A stretch of 64,000 nucleotides of DNA from Oscillatoriales cyanobacterium (GCA_004292515.1 RDXB01000043.1:1-64000), one strand, 5' to 3'; positions 45,283 through 54,961 are shown, counted from the first letter of the stretch. A program made the numbers and translations. Notes: generated by a model from the letters alone, not told the origin.

Positions 45283-45507
45283 ACGATCAGAACTCAACAA
45301 CAGTGCAGAACAATGAATCAAATCAACTAAAACTCAGGCAATTCACGCCCATGATGTTTGATGTTCATCATGAAGCGATCGCATCTAACCACGGTCGATC
45401 ATGCCCTAGGGGATGGACTAATCCATGGATCAATCCGTTGACCAGGCCTGAGGCTTTTATTCTACCGAGGTCTGGGATTGTCCTGGTGGGGAACCGGGTG
45501 GGGCAAT

Positions 45508-47361
45508 TCAGGCCCGATCGCCGCTGGGCAAGCTGTAGGGCACAATCCAGTTGCCTTTGCCCGATCGGGCCCGATAGAGGGCCAGGTCTGCCCGGTGAAT
45601 CAGCTCGGCCGCCGTGCAGCCATGGTTGGGGAAACAGGCAATGCCCATAGCCGCGCCAATGCCCTTGGGGGTGAACTCCAACAGCGACAATTCCAGGGAC
45701 GACAGCAGTTGCCGCAACTGTTCGGCCCGGTAGCAGGCTTCCTCGATGTCGGTGCCCGGCAGCAACAGCAACAGATCATGTTTGCCGTAGCAACCCAGGG
45801 TTTCGCCCTCATGGACTCGGGGACGTAAGCGCTCGGTCACTTGTTGCAGCAAGTTGCGAAGACAATCGCGACCCGAGAGCCGCTCGGCCAGCTCCAACCC
45901 ATCAAGGGCGATCGCAATCACGCTAAGGGATGTTTTGTTGCGAGCGGCCAGGGCCAGGTCGCGATCGAGCCGCTGCTCCAAATAGCGCCGGTTAAAGAGC
46001 TGGGAATCTTCATCGTGGATTTCCCGTTGCTGGTAGTGCTGGCGCAGTTGCATATCGGCGAGGGCCAGGGCCAAGTGCTCCGCCACCGTCACGGCCATGG
46101 GGCGATGCTCCGGGGCCAGCCGTTGCCGGGGTTGGGCACAGAGATGCAACATGCCCAGCGGTGCGCCCTTGCCGGCGATCGGCACGCAAAGGGACTCCCC
46201 CGAAAAATCATCGTGTACATGCTGACAGCGCAGGTTCTGAGCGCCAGCATCAATCCAGTGGGGGCGGCCGCGCCGCAGGGCCCAGCATTGGCGAAACGTA
46301 AAGGAGGGATTGCTGGCTAAGTGGCTCCCCCACTGACCAATGATCGAGAACAAACCCTGCAAATCGTCGTAGAGGTAGAGACCGCCGCTGCATTGGGGAA
46401 ACAGGGGCGCGAGCAGCTTGGGCAATGCATCCCCCGCTTCTTCAATGCTGAGGCAAGTTTGTAAGAGGCTGCTTAGGTCGCCTAGCAGCTTCAAGTCGTG
46501 GTTGCGGCGTTCGAGGGCTTCAATCCAGGTTTTGAGTTGGACGTTGGCTTCGGCCAGGGCGCGTTCGGCTTGCTTGCGATCGCTGATGTCCCGAGCAACC
46601 CACATGGCCGAGCGATCGGAAATGGGGACAATGCTGGCTGCAAACCAAATATCCTGCTGGTTTAGGTATAGGGAATATTCGAGCGAGATCATCGTCTGTT
46701 TGACCACTGCTTCCCGGGCCGCCGCCAGCCAGGGGCCGGAGCGATCGGGATGGGTCAAAATCTCAACCATTTGGTTAATGAGGTCGCCACCCCGCCCGAG
46801 GGATTGGGCCAACTGGGTTGGCAGCACTTTCACCTGGAGCTGGTCGATCGCAATTTCAAACACCATGTCTGGCAGGGCATCGAGCATGGATCGCAACTCT
46901 TGGTAGGCCGTGATCATTTGCTGTTCCGCCAAAGCCCGATGGGTGGACTGTTGTTGGAGACGGCGGATGGACTCCTGACACAGGCTTGACAAGGGCAACA
47001 GGCCCACGGGCCGGTGGCGATCATCCACGAGGGGCAGCCATTCCAGTTGTTGCTGCGAAAAGCGATCGACTAAGGTTTTCAGGCCCGCTTCCGTGGCGAT
47101 CGCCTGGGTCAAGTCTGCTGATGTGAGGGGTACGACTGGCCGGGCAATTTGCCCCAGGGCTTGGGCTGGTTGGGTTGCGAGGGCGCGTAGCAAATCACGC
47201 GGCAGCACAATGCCCACCAGGGACTCTCCCTCTAGCACCAGGAGGCAGGTGGTGTGGGATGCCGGGTCAGGCAGCGCCATCCATTGCCGCGCCGCTGCGG
47301 CAACCGACGCAGAAACCAGTCCCGTCGCAAAGGTCTGCTGAATAGCCGCTTCAAGTTCCAT
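45508..47361 (-). CDS. CBS-PAS-GAF protein with degenerate GGDEF domain
   Basis: The 617-residue product has several parts. Two CBS-like motifs occupy ~1-125 (LVLEGESLVGIVLPRDLL, then PLVDDRHRPVGLLPLSSL). A helix and PAS domain cover ~140-280 (MLDALPDMVFEI onward, ending ARDISDRKQAERALAEANVQ). A GAF domain spans ~300-440, and a C-terminal GGDEF fold ~450-605 includes LFNRRYLEQRLDRDLA. The active-site loop that should read GGDEF reads GKHDL (CYGKHDLLLLLPG, codons near 45776-45794), so diguanylate cyclase activity is unlikely. It probably senses ligands or redox and signals by binding. It is cytoplasmic with no membrane segment. No RxxD inhibitory site is seen. Confidence 0.85.
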   Translation of the reverse strand: MELEAAIQQTFATGLVSASVAAAARQWMALPDPASHTTCLLVLEGESLVGIVLPRDLLRALATQPAQALGQIARPVVPLTSADLTQAIATEAGLKTLVDRFSQQQLEWLPLVDDRHRPVGLLPLSSLCQESIRRLQQQSTHRALAEQQMITAYQELRSMLDALPDMVFEIAIDQLQVKVLPTQLAQSLGRGGDLINQMVEILTHPDRSGPWLAAAREAVVKQTMISLEYSLYLNQQDIWFAASIVPISDRSAMWVARDISDRKQAERALAEANVQLKTWIEALERRNHDLKLLGDLSSLLQTCLSIEEAGDALPKLLAPLFPQCSGGLYLYDDLQGLFSIIGQWGSHLASNPSFTFRQCWALRRGRPHWIDAGAQNLRCQHVHDDFSGESLCVPIAGKGAPLGMLHLCAQPRQRLAPEHRPMAVTVAEHLALALADMQLRQHYQQREIHDEDSQLFNRRYLEQRLDRDLALAARNKTSLSVIAIALDGLELAERLSGRDCLRNLLQQVTERLRPRVHEGETLGCYGKHDLLLLLPGTDIEEACYRAEQLRQLLSSLELSLLEFTPKGIGAAMGIACFPNHGCTAAELIHRADLALYRARSGKGNWIVPYSLPSGDRA

Positions 47362-47426
47362 GCATCCTGACTATCGACAAACCGTTGATTAGCCCACCAA
47401 CCCATGGTTGCTGGGTCGTGATTTGC

Positions 47427-49103
47427 TTAAACTTTAGTCCGCCTCGATCGCCGATGCAGTAGCGCCTTCACCTCCGGCAGATTCAGCCGCCAAGCAACGA
47501 TGCCAAACATTCCTAATCCAGCCGCGCTAGCGATGACTAACAACAGGAGTTGACCTCCTAGAGATGTGCCCAAACCATCGGCTAATTGCCAGCGTACTCC
47601 CCAAGCCGTCAGACCCGCCAATAGGCTGCCACCGAACACACCAATAAAGGGGCCGGCCCAAGCGCCCCAAGGCAAACCACCCAGGCGGCGATCGAGCAGC
47701 CACAGCAGGGCGATCATCGCCAGGGCATTCACCCCCACCGTCGCCAAAACGATCCCCGGCGCACCGAACCGGGGCACCAAGATCCAATCCAGCAGCGCAT
47801 TGATCCCAATATTCACCAGGCTGATCCGAAAGGGCGCGTTGGCATCGCCGAGGGCGTAGAAGGCGCGCACCATTACATCTCGCCCCAAGTAGACGAACAT
47901 CCCCACACTGGCAGCAATCAGCACGCTGGCCACCAGTTGCGAGTCGCCGCTGTTGAACGCGCCGCGCTGATAAATCACTTGGACGATCGGCCCGGACAGG
48001 GCGATCATCAAGCCGCTAAGGGGCAGCATCGTGATCGCAGAAACTAACAGGCCTTGCCGCAGCCGATCGATAAATACGGGGCGATCGTCGATCGAGCGGG
48101 CCAACACCGGCAACAACGGCACCAACACCACGTTGGACACCAGACCTAGAGGTGTTTGAATCAGCAAGTTGGCGTAGTTCAGGGCCGCAGCGGCTTGGGG
48201 CACAAAGGACGCAAAGAACAAATCCGTGTAGAGGTTGATTTGCAACATCCCCGAGGAGAGGGCCGCTGGCCCAATCACGCCCATCACTTCGCGCACGCCC
48301 TCATGCTGCACTGACCAGCGAAGGCGGAAGCGACCCATGCCGGCCTTGACCTGGGCGGGCAGTTGCACCAGCCATTGCAGCAGGGCCCCTGCCGTGGTGC
48401 TGGCTCCCAACAACAAGGCTCCCAAGGCTAAGGAGTCCCCGCCGGCCGTGGGGTGTTGGAGGGCATACCAGCCGATCGCCCCGATTGTGACGATGCTGGA
48501 CAAAATCGGGCTAATCGAAGGTAGCCAGTAGAGATCGGCGGCATTGAGGCTGCCGAACCCAATCCCGATCGCCCCGGCCAAGAAGGCGATCGGGGCCATC
48601 ACCCGCAACTGCAACACCGCCAGTTCCCGGGTTTGCAGAGCAGCAGCCGTTTGGTGAGCGCTTAACCCTGGGGCCAACAGCCCGATCGCCGGTTCCGCAA
48701 ACAACACCAACGCCACCGTTACCACCAACAGCGCCCCACAGACGATCGTCGTGACGGTTTCGACAATCTCCGCCGCTTCCGAGCGATCGCGCCGGGACAA
48801 CACACTGACGATCGCACTGTGAAACGGGCCGTTGATCCCGCCCAGCAAAATCAGCAAAAACCCCGGCAGCAAATAGGCATAGGCATAGGCATCGACTACG
48901 GGCCCCGCCCCAAAGGCCGCCGCAATCACCTGTTGGCGAATCAGTCCCGCGACTTTGCTGAGGAGGGTGGCTCCGGCCACAATGCTGGCGATCGACAACA
49001 GCGATCGGCGAGCAGGTTGGGCCGGTGCTGGGGGTTCTGGGTCGGGCAACTCAGCGGGCAACTCAGTAGGATCGGTCACAGTCGAGGGGCAAGGCGATCG
49101 CAA
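47427..49103 (-). CDS. murJ: Lipid II flippase MurJ
   Basis: MurJ carries lipid II across the cytoplasmic membrane for peptidoglycan synthesis. The 558-residue product has about 14 membrane helices, beginning with LLSIASIVAGATLLSKVAGL; SKVAGLIRQQVIAAAFGAG near residues 48-66 is the family signature. GAFNSGDSQLVASVLIAAS lies in the middle and the conserved Arg residues of the central cavity are visible. The ~35-residue Pro/Glu-rich N-terminal extension starts from a TTG; a GTG at 49079 is an alternative. It is divergent from the copper ATPase gene. Confidence 0.94.
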   Translation of the reverse strand: MRSPCPSTVTDPTELPAELPDPEPPAPAQPARRSLLSIASIVAGATLLSKVAGLIRQQVIAAAFGAGPVVDAYAYAYLLPGFLLILLGGINGPFHSAIVSVLSRRDRSEAAEIVETVTTIVCGALLVVTVALVLFAEPAIGLLAPGLSAHQTAAALQTRELAVLQLRVMAPIAFLAGAIGIGFGSLNAADLYWLPSISPILSSIVTIGAIGWYALQHPTAGGDSLALGALLLGASTTAGALLQWLVQLPAQVKAGMGRFRLRWSVQHEGVREVMGVIGPAALSSGMLQINLYTDLFFASFVPQAAAALNYANLLIQTPLGLVSNVVLVPLLPVLARSIDDRPVFIDRLRQGLLVSAITMLPLSGLMIALSGPIVQVIYQRGAFNSGDSQLVASVLIAASVGMFVYLGRDVMVRAFYALGDANAPFRISLVNIGINALLDWILVPRFGAPGIVLATVGVNALAMIALLWLLDRRLGGLPWGAWAGPFIGVFGGSLLAGLTAWGVRWQLADGLGTSLGGQLLLLVIASAAGLGMFGIVAWRLNLPEVKALLHRRSRRTKV

Positions 49104-49324
49104 AAAGGCTGGTTTGCAGCATACCTGAGCTAGGGGGCGATCGCCCTTCCCAGCAACCCGCTATAGTCGATTTGCTGTGGCTGCGGTTCACTGGCCACCT
49201 CAGTGCCCGGGCGATCAGGCGGTTCATGCCCCCTGGCGATCGCAATTCAACGCCGATTTGTTGCCGATTGCTGCCGATTGCTACTGTCCGAATTGCTCGC
49301 TGATGTCGAGTCTTGTTCCGTCCT

Positions 49325-51703
49325 ATGACCTCTACCATGCCGACTGTTGCCCCTCGACCCACCGTGGTGCTGTCCGTGTCGGGCATGAAATGCGGCGGTT
49401 GTGTGGCGGCCGTGGAAACCCGCCTGAAGCGGCAACCTGCGGTGGCCGATGCAAATGTGAACTTGGTGACTGGGTTGGCTGTGGTGGATCTGTGGCCGGG
49501 AACCGATGTGCAAGCCACCTTGCCCACCTTGACCGCCACCCTAACCGGCGCGGGCTTTCCCAGCGAGGTACAGCCGGCCGACCTCACCCCAATCGCCCCG
49601 GACTCCGCCACCGAGGACGGCGCTTGGTGGCAACCATTGATCGTGGCGGGCTTGTTATTGCTGGTTTCCACCCTGGGCCACCTCGATCGGCTCGGAGGGC
49701 CGCCAATCCCAATTGTCAGTCGGGTGGAATTTCACTTTTTGGTGGCGACCCTGGCCCTGCTGTTTCCCGGTCGCGACATTTTGCTGGAGGGGTTTCGATC
49801 GCTGCTGCGCGGCATCCCCACCATGAATTCCCTGATTGGCTTGGGCACTGGTGCAGCCTACCTCGCTAGCATCGTGGCGCTGGTACGCCCCAGTTGGGAT
49901 TGGGCTTGTTTTTTTGATGAACCAGCGATGCTGTTGGGGTTTGTGTTGCTGGGGCGGACGATCGAGGCTCGGGTGCGGGTGCGATCGCGCGAGTCCTTCA
50001 AGGCCCTGCTGGCCCTAAAGCCGGCCATGGCGCGGCGGCTGGGGGCAGAACCCACCGCCCTCGACCCAGCCATGACCACAGAATCGGTATCCGTGGGGAT
50101 GGTGCGCGTGGGCCAAATCCTGTTGGTGTTACCGGGCGATCGGGTGCCAGTGGATGGAGACGTGCGCCTGGGCACCACCGCCGTGGATGAAGCCATGCTC
50201 ACGGGGGAATCGCAGCCCGTCGCCAAGGGGCCCGGCGATCGGCTGCTGGCGGGGACGCTGAATCAGTCCGGGGCGATCGTCATGCGGGCCCAGCGCGTGG
50301 GCCGCGACACGGAATTAGCCCGAATTGTGCAACTGGTGGCCGAAGCCCAAGGTCGCAAGGCTCCGATCCAGCGGCTAGCCGATCGCGTGGCGGGCTATTT
50401 TTGCTGGGGGGTAATGGCGCTGGCCGCCTTGACCCTCGTGTTTTGGGCTGGGCTGGGCGATCGCTTTCCCCAAGTGCTGCAAGCCGCCGCCACCAGCAGC
50501 AGTGCTCACATTGGCCACGGCCATGCCGCCCACTCGTCAGCCCTTGTTCTGCCCCTGGCCCCGTTGGAACTAGCTCTGAAATTAGCGATTTCGGTGCTAG
50601 TGGTGGCCTGTCCCTGTGCTTTGGGGCTAGCCACGCCGACGGCAATTTTGGTGGGTGCAAGCTGGGGAGCCGAACGGGGCTTGCTGATTCGGGGTGGTGA
50701 TGTGCTGGAACGATTACAGCAGGTGCAAACGGTGGTCTTTGACAAAACCGGAACCCTGACGACAGGGCAGCCGGTGGTGGTCGATCGCCTGGCCTTAGTC
50801 CCCGAGGTAACGGTTGACCAGCTTTTGCAGTGGGCCGCCGCCGTGGAACGAGGCACTCACCACCCATTGGCCCGGGCGATCGGCCAGGCCGCCACCCATT
50901 TACCAGCCCTGAGCGCCACAGCGTTTGCCACAGAGCCAGGACTGGGGGCCAGGGCCGACGTTGACGGTCAACCGGTCTGGGTGGGCAATGCCGCTTGGAT
51001 CGCCCGATCGCCTCACCCCCTGAGTGAGTCGGCCCAAACCCTCGCTGACCAATGGGCCCAGGCCGGCAAAACGCCAATTTTCGTAACCCGGGGCGATCGC
51101 TTGGTTGGGATGTTGAGCACCGCCGACGAGCTGCGGCCCGACGCGATCGCCACGGTTAGCACCCTCCAACAGATGGGACTAGAGTTGCGAATTTTGACGG
51201 GCGATCGGCCAGAAGTCGCCACCGCCCTGGCCGATCGGCTCGGCATTCCCCGATCGGCGGTTTATGCGGAGATGCGCCCCGACCAAAAGGCCCAGGCGAT
51301 CGCCCAATGGCCCCATCCTGCCATGGTGGGAGACGGCATCAACGATGCCCCCGCGATCGCCACGGCCACAGTTGGAATTGCCCTTGGCTCGGCCACGGAC
51401 GCAGCCCTTGAAACCGCTGGGGTGGTGCTGACGCGCGATCGACTGCTGGACGTGGCCACGGCGATTCACTTGGGGCGCGCAACATTCCGTAAAATTCGCC
51501 AAAACCTGCTATGGGCCATCGCGTACAATGCGATCGGCATTCCCTTAGCCGCTGGTGTTGGTTTGCCCACCTTGGGCATTGGGATCGGGCCCGCCACCGC
51601 CGCTGCTCTGATGGCCTTTAGTTCCGTCAGTGTTGTCTGCAACTCTCTACTGCTTCGCCGCAGTGCTCGATCGAGCCTTGGCTCTCGACCCGAACCCGAT
51701 TGA
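49325..51703 (+). CDS. ctaA: Copper-transporting P-type ATPase, CtaA-like
   Basis: The product is about 792 residues. An N-terminal heavy-metal domain carries SVSGMKCGGCVAAVE with the CxxC near residue 21. Further motifs are the actuator loop MLTGESQPVAKGPGD, the ion-site VVACPCALGLATPTA, the phosphorylation site FDKTGTLTTG, the HP locus GTHHPLARAIG and the hinge VGDGINDAPAIA. The GMKCxGC form of the N-terminal domain is closer to CtaA, which brings copper inward for plastocyanin and oxidase, than to PacS. A His-rich loop (AHIGHGHAAHSS) precedes the CPC helix. ATG at 49325 is preferred to TTG at 49313. CtaA versus PacS remains open. Confidence 0.85.
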   Translation: MTSTMPTVAPRPTVVLSVSGMKCGGCVAAVETRLKRQPAVADANVNLVTGLAVVDLWPGTDVQATLPTLTATLTGAGFPSEVQPADLTPIAPDSATEDGAWWQPLIVAGLLLLVSTLGHLDRLGGPPIPIVSRVEFHFLVATLALLFPGRDILLEGFRSLLRGIPTMNSLIGLGTGAAYLASIVALVRPSWDWACFFDEPAMLLGFVLLGRTIEARVRVRSRESFKALLALKPAMARRLGAEPTALDPAMTTESVSVGMVRVGQILLVLPGDRVPVDGDVRLGTTAVDEAMLTGESQPVAKGPGDRLLAGTLNQSGAIVMRAQRVGRDTELARIVQLVAEAQGRKAPIQRLADRVAGYFCWGVMALAALTLVFWAGLGDRFPQVLQAAATSSSAHIGHGHAAHSSALVLPLAPLELALKLAISVLVVACPCALGLATPTAILVGASWGAERGLLIRGGDVLERLQQVQTVVFDKTGTLTTGQPVVVDRLALVPEVTVDQLLQWAAAVERGTHHPLARAIGQAATHLPALSATAFATEPGLGARADVDGQPVWVGNAAWIARSPHPLSESAQTLADQWAQAGKTPIFVTRGDRLVGMLSTADELRPDAIATVSTLQQMGLELRILTGDRPEVATALADRLGIPRSAVYAEMRPDQKAQAIAQWPHPAMVGDGINDAPAIATATVGIALGSATDAALETAGVVLTRDRLLDVATAIHLGRATFRKIRQNLLWAIAYNAIGIPLAAGVGLPTLGIGIGPATAAALMAFSSVSVVCNSLLLRRSARSSLGSRPEPD

Positions 51704-51790
51704 GCATGTCAAAATTAACCGTGAGCGAGCGACCTTGAGTTTCTCAGACTCCAACGGGAACCTAGTCAATCCAGTCCGCATAGTCAGCCC

Positions 51791-52225
51791 ATGCCCGCAG
51801 AACCCAGGCAAAATCACCTTTTAATCGTTGAAGACGACAAGGGAAGACGGGAAGTGATTCTTGAGAACCCCGTTTACTCCATTGGGCGCGATCCCAAATG
51901 CGATGTCATCCTCGTATCCCAGTTTGTCTCACGTCGCCACGCCACCCTGGTTAGGCTGTCCTATGACGATGGAACTGCCTACTACCGCATCGTGGATGGC
52001 AACTTGAAGGGTAAACCCAGCGCCAACGGCCTACTCATCAATGGTCGCAAGCTTCAGGTGCACGATTTGCAAAACGAAGATGAAATCGTCTTTGGGCCGC
52101 AGGTACGCGCGATCTACTACACCCTGAAACAGGACACCCTCTCGATCGGGCCACCGGATGAGTTTGATATCACACTGATCAGTCCCAATATGGTGGGTGA
52201 TCCCGAAGATGCTGATGATGATTGA
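51791..52225 (+). CDS. FHA-domain protein
   Basis: The 144-residue product is one forkhead-associated domain plus an acidic tail. The core motifs are YSIGRDPKCDVIL near 28-40, SQFVSRRHATLVRL near 43-56 and SANGLLINGRKL near 77-88, which give the GR, SxxH and N-G of phosphothreonine binding. It ends in a run of Asp and Glu. Such proteins read Ser/Thr-kinase signals; the partner is unknown. It is a short single gene 87 bases after the copper ATPase and might be co-transcribed with it. Confidence 0.9.
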   Translation: MPAEPRQNHLLIVEDDKGRREVILENPVYSIGRDPKCDVILVSQFVSRRHATLVRLSYDDGTAYYRIVDGNLKGKPSANGLLINGRKLQVHDLQNEDEIVFGPQVRAIYYTLKQDTLSIGPPDEFDITLISPNMVGDPEDADDD

Positions 52226-52264
52226 GACCCTTGAGACCCTGAGACTGTTGAGACCCTGAGACTG
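52222..52264. repeat. 17-bp tandem repeat at the FHA gene stop
   Basis: TTGAGACCCTGAGACTG occurs twice (52231-52264), preceded by a partial TTGAGACCC that includes the stop codon of the FHA gene. Confidence 0.85.
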
Positions 52265-52425
52265 TTGATTTGGCAATAGCACAAGCGCGATCGAGCTGGC
52301 AGCCTGTACAGTCGGGCCATGAACTCGATCGCGTCATTTTTGCAGCGGCTGGCTGCCTCCGAGGGGTGAACCCTGGTCAGCTTGCAGCCAAAGGGCAGGG
52401 AAGCGATCGCCCTTTGCCCGATTCC

Positions 52426-52773
52426 CTAGCCGGTGACGCTACTGAGCAGCTCCAGAAAACCGCTGTCCTGTAACGATTGGCCAATGCGCTCAGACATTTG
52501 GCGGCAGTGGTTGTCTTGCTTAAGGGCTAATTCTTCGTTTTTGACAATCAAATTCAGGCGGGCACGGTTACGGGCTTCATCGGTGCGATCGACCACCAGC
52601 TCCACAGTAACCATCCGCGGGTAGGACACGTTGCCGGGTCGCTCACGGGCCAAAAGGTAGTCGGGCGTTTTGTGAACAACATTGAGTCCACAGGTCGCTA
52701 GCGCGGGTTCGAGTTGTCCCAGCACCTGATCGGACGGCTGTGAAAATGAAAACAAGCAGGTATAACGAGCCAT
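52426..52773 (-). CDS. Small conserved cyanobacterial protein of unknown function
   Basis: The 115-residue product is soluble, with an alpha/beta pattern. MARYTCLFSFSQPSDQVLGQ begins it, and VTVELVVDRTDEARNRARLN in the middle is amphipathic. No motif of a known enzyme is seen. The reading frame is clean with typical codon use, and the start is an ATG at 52773. It is convergent with the FHA gene, separated by about 200 bases that include the 17-bp repeat. Confidence 0.7.
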   Translation of the reverse strand: MARYTCLFSFSQPSDQVLGQLEPALATCGLNVVHKTPDYLLARERPGNVSYPRMVTVELVVDRTDEARNRARLNLIVKNEELALKQDNHCRQMSERIGQSLQDSGFLELLSSVTG

Positions 52774-53243
52774 GAAGATTCGATTGCGTGAAACTGCGTA
52801 GAGCCGCGTCCAACCCTATAATACCCAAGCCATTCTTCCCTGGTGGGTTGGGCTGTGTCGGCTGTGGGTTTTATCAAACCCCATCAACAGCGGTGGGGAG
52901 ATGGGCGTGGAAGCCCAATCGCTGACCAAATCGCTGATCCTAACGGGAAGCGGGCTGGCCCTAGCGCGATCGCAGGGATAGCGATCAAGATCGCAGGGAT
53001 CGAGATCCAGATCGCAGAGATCGAGATCAAGATCGCAGGAATAGCGATCAAATCGCGATCAAATCAAACTGATATCGCACAGATCAGTCGATCTTGTGAC
53101 GAGCCAGCGGCTAGTTTTGTGGGCTGAATGGGTTCTCAACTAGCGCCATGAGTGGAGCAATGCCCGCCTACTCAAACCAAGCCAATTCAGCCAATGATGT
53201 TGAACGGCAGGAATAGGGTTGAATCCTGGGGACTGGAGCACCA
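52774..53243. other. Spacer before tmk with 21-bp tandem array
   Basis: No convincing gene is present. TATAATA at about 52817-52823 resembles a -10 box. The 21-bp array at 52968-53051 lies in the middle. GGAG near 53235-53238 serves tmk. Confidence 0.45.
52968..53051. repeat. 21-bp tandem array
   Basis: Four units of GATCGCAGGGATCGAGATCAA with one to four changes each. The unit length is a multiple of three and one frame through it reads as Ile/Ala/Gly/Glu heptapeptides. A 94-codon GTG frame (52843-53127) spans it, but it has no ribosome site. Confidence 0.9.
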
Positions 53244-53975
53244 ATGACGTTGCCTGATGGGTCACAGCTCGATTTTTCGCACCCGGAGGCTGTTTATCCG
53301 GGTCGTTTGATTACTTTTGAAGGGGCCGATGGGGCCGGTAAAACCACGCAGCTACAGCAGGTGGCGGACTGGTTGCGATCGAGCCGGATTTTGGGCGATC
53401 GGCCCTTGGTGGTGACGCGGGAGCCGGGCGGCACGGCCTTGGGTCAGCAACTACGCCATCTGTTATTGTCGGGGGACTGGGCGGTGGTCGATCGGGCCGA
53501 GCTGTTGCTGTATGCGGCCGATCGGGCCCAGCATGTGGAGGAAGTGCTGAGACCTGCCCTGGCTGCGGGGTCGCTGGTGTTGAGCGATCGGTTTGTGGAC
53601 TCCACGGTGGCCTACCAGGGCTTTGGCCGCAAACAGGATTTGACCTTAATCCAAACCCTGAACCGGATCGCCACGGCCGGTCTCACCAGTGATTTAACTC
53701 TCTGGTTTGATGCGTCCCTGGCAAGTTGTTTGGCCCGTCGCCAGGCCCGCAGTGGCCCGCTCGATCGTCTCGAACGCAGTGCCGGTGGATTTCATCAACG
53801 GGTGCGGGATGGGTTTGCCACGTTAGCGCATCGGGAACCGGATCGGATTCGACGGGTGGATGCCAATGGCGATGCCATCACGACGTTTACCGCAGCCCAA
53901 GCGGTGTTGCTCGATCGCCTAGAGAGTTGGTGGGGGACGACCTGCGCCCCTGTGTCCTTGGGACAAGGGGGATGA
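53244..53975 (+). CDS. tmk: Thymidylate kinase
   Basis: Tmk converts dTMP to dTDP for DNA synthesis. The 243-residue product has the P-loop FEGADGAGKTTQLQQ near residues 25-39, the DRX motif region LSDRFVDSTVAYQGFGR near 113-129 and the lid segment RSGPLDRLERS near 168-178. The first ~20 residues precede the usual start but the ATG at 53244 has GGAG nearby. Its TGA overlaps the holB ATG as ATGA at 53972-53975, the usual tmk-holB coupling. Confidence 0.96.
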   Translation: MTLPDGSQLDFSHPEAVYPGRLITFEGADGAGKTTQLQQVADWLRSSRILGDRPLVVTREPGGTALGQQLRHLLLSGDWAVVDRAELLLYAADRAQHVEEVLRPALAAGSLVLSDRFVDSTVAYQGFGRKQDLTLIQTLNRIATAGLTSDLTLWFDASLASCLARRQARSGPLDRLERSAGGFHQRVRDGFATLAHREPDRIRRVDANGDAITTFTAAQAVLLDRLESWWGTTCAPVSLGQGG

Positions 53976-54961
53976 CGGTGCGATCGCCACTGGAGCCGGT
54001 CTTTAGTGAGCTGGTGGGTCAGGCGGGGGCGATCGGCCTGTTGGTTTCGGCGATCGAGCGGGATCATGTGGCCCCAGCTTATCTGTTTGCGGGGCCCGAC
54101 GGTGTGGGGCGCAAACGGGCGGCCGAATGCTTTGCCCAACTGGTGCTGGCCGATCGCCCAGAACTGGCGACGGGTTTGGCCCGGCGGGTGCGTGAGCGGA
54201 TGCACCCGGATTTGGTGTGGTTGGAGCCGACCTATACCGATCGCGGGCAACTGATCCCGGCCAGCCAAGCCCAGGCCGCTGGCCTCGAAAAGAAAACCCC
54301 ACCCCAAGTGCGCCTAGAACAAATTCGGCAACTGGCGGCTAATTTGGGTCGCCCTCCGATCGAGGCCGCTCGATCGTTCGTGGTGATTGAAGGGGCCGAA
54401 ACCATGGCCGAAGGGGCCGCCAATGCCCTGCTGAAGACCCTGGAAGAACCGGGCCGCGCCACAATTATTTTGCTGGCTCCTGGCCCCGAGGCCCTGCTGC
54501 CCACCCTGGTTTCTCGCTGTGCGCGGGTGGCCTTTCGGCGACTGGCTCCCGAGGAATTGGTGCTGGTGCTCGATCGCGCTGGCCAAGGGCATCTGCGCGA
54601 CCAGCCAGAGGTGTTGGCTTTGGCCCAGGGTTGTCCCGGCCAGGCGATCGCCCATTGGCAACAACTGCAAAGCCTGCCGCCAGAGTTGCTCGCCAGTTTG
54701 CGACGACCCCCCAGCACGGTCTATCAAGCGCTGGATCTGGCCCGCCAAATCGACAAGACTACCGACACAGAACAGCAACATTGGCTCGTGAACTATCTGC
54801 AACAAACCTGGTGGCAACCGGCTGACGGATGGACGACAAGCCGCCTCCAGCAAGATCGTTGGCTGCGTCGCCTAGAAACACTACGAAAGCAGCTTTTGGG
54901 TTATGTGCAACCCCGTCTGGCCTGGGAAGTGGCCCTGATCGAGTTGGTGGAGATGGGTTAG
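53972..54961 (+). CDS. holB: DNA polymerase III delta-prime subunit
   Basis: HolB is part of the clamp loader. The 329-residue product has an AAA+-like fold with degenerate sites. The Walker A region reads GPDGVGRKR, so the catalytic Lys position is Arg, as expected for a delta-prime subunit that does not hydrolyse ATP. The four zinc cysteines common in other HolB proteins are missing. VVIEGAETMAEGAANALLKT near 140-160 and TLVSRCARVAF near 180-190 are typical, the latter holding the SRC motif. It is translationally coupled to tmk. The frame is open further upstream through tmk, but that part is a shadow. Confidence 0.9.
   Translation: MTVRSPLEPVFSELVGQAGAIGLLVSAIERDHVAPAYLFAGPDGVGRKRAAECFAQLVLADRPELATGLARRVRERMHPDLVWLEPTYTDRGQLIPASQAQAAGLEKKTPPQVRLEQIRQLAANLGRPPIEAARSFVVIEGAETMAEGAANALLKTLEEPGRATIILLAPGPEALLPTLVSRCARVAFRRLAPEELVLVLDRAGQGHLRDQPEVLALAQGCPGQAIAHWQQLQSLPPELLASLRRPPSTVYQALDLARQIDKTTDTEQQHWLVNYLQQTWWQPADGWTTSRLQQDRWLRRLETLRKQLLGYVQPRLAWEVALIELVEMG

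Noticed and set aside
52843-53127. 94-codon open frame with heptapeptide repeats as a real gene
   Set aside because: GTG start without a ribosome site, and it is mostly a tandem repeat; kept only as a finding.
53726-53971. N-terminal extension of HolB through tmk
   Set aside because: The region is the shifted frame of tmk; the ATGA overlap at 53972 gives the proper start.
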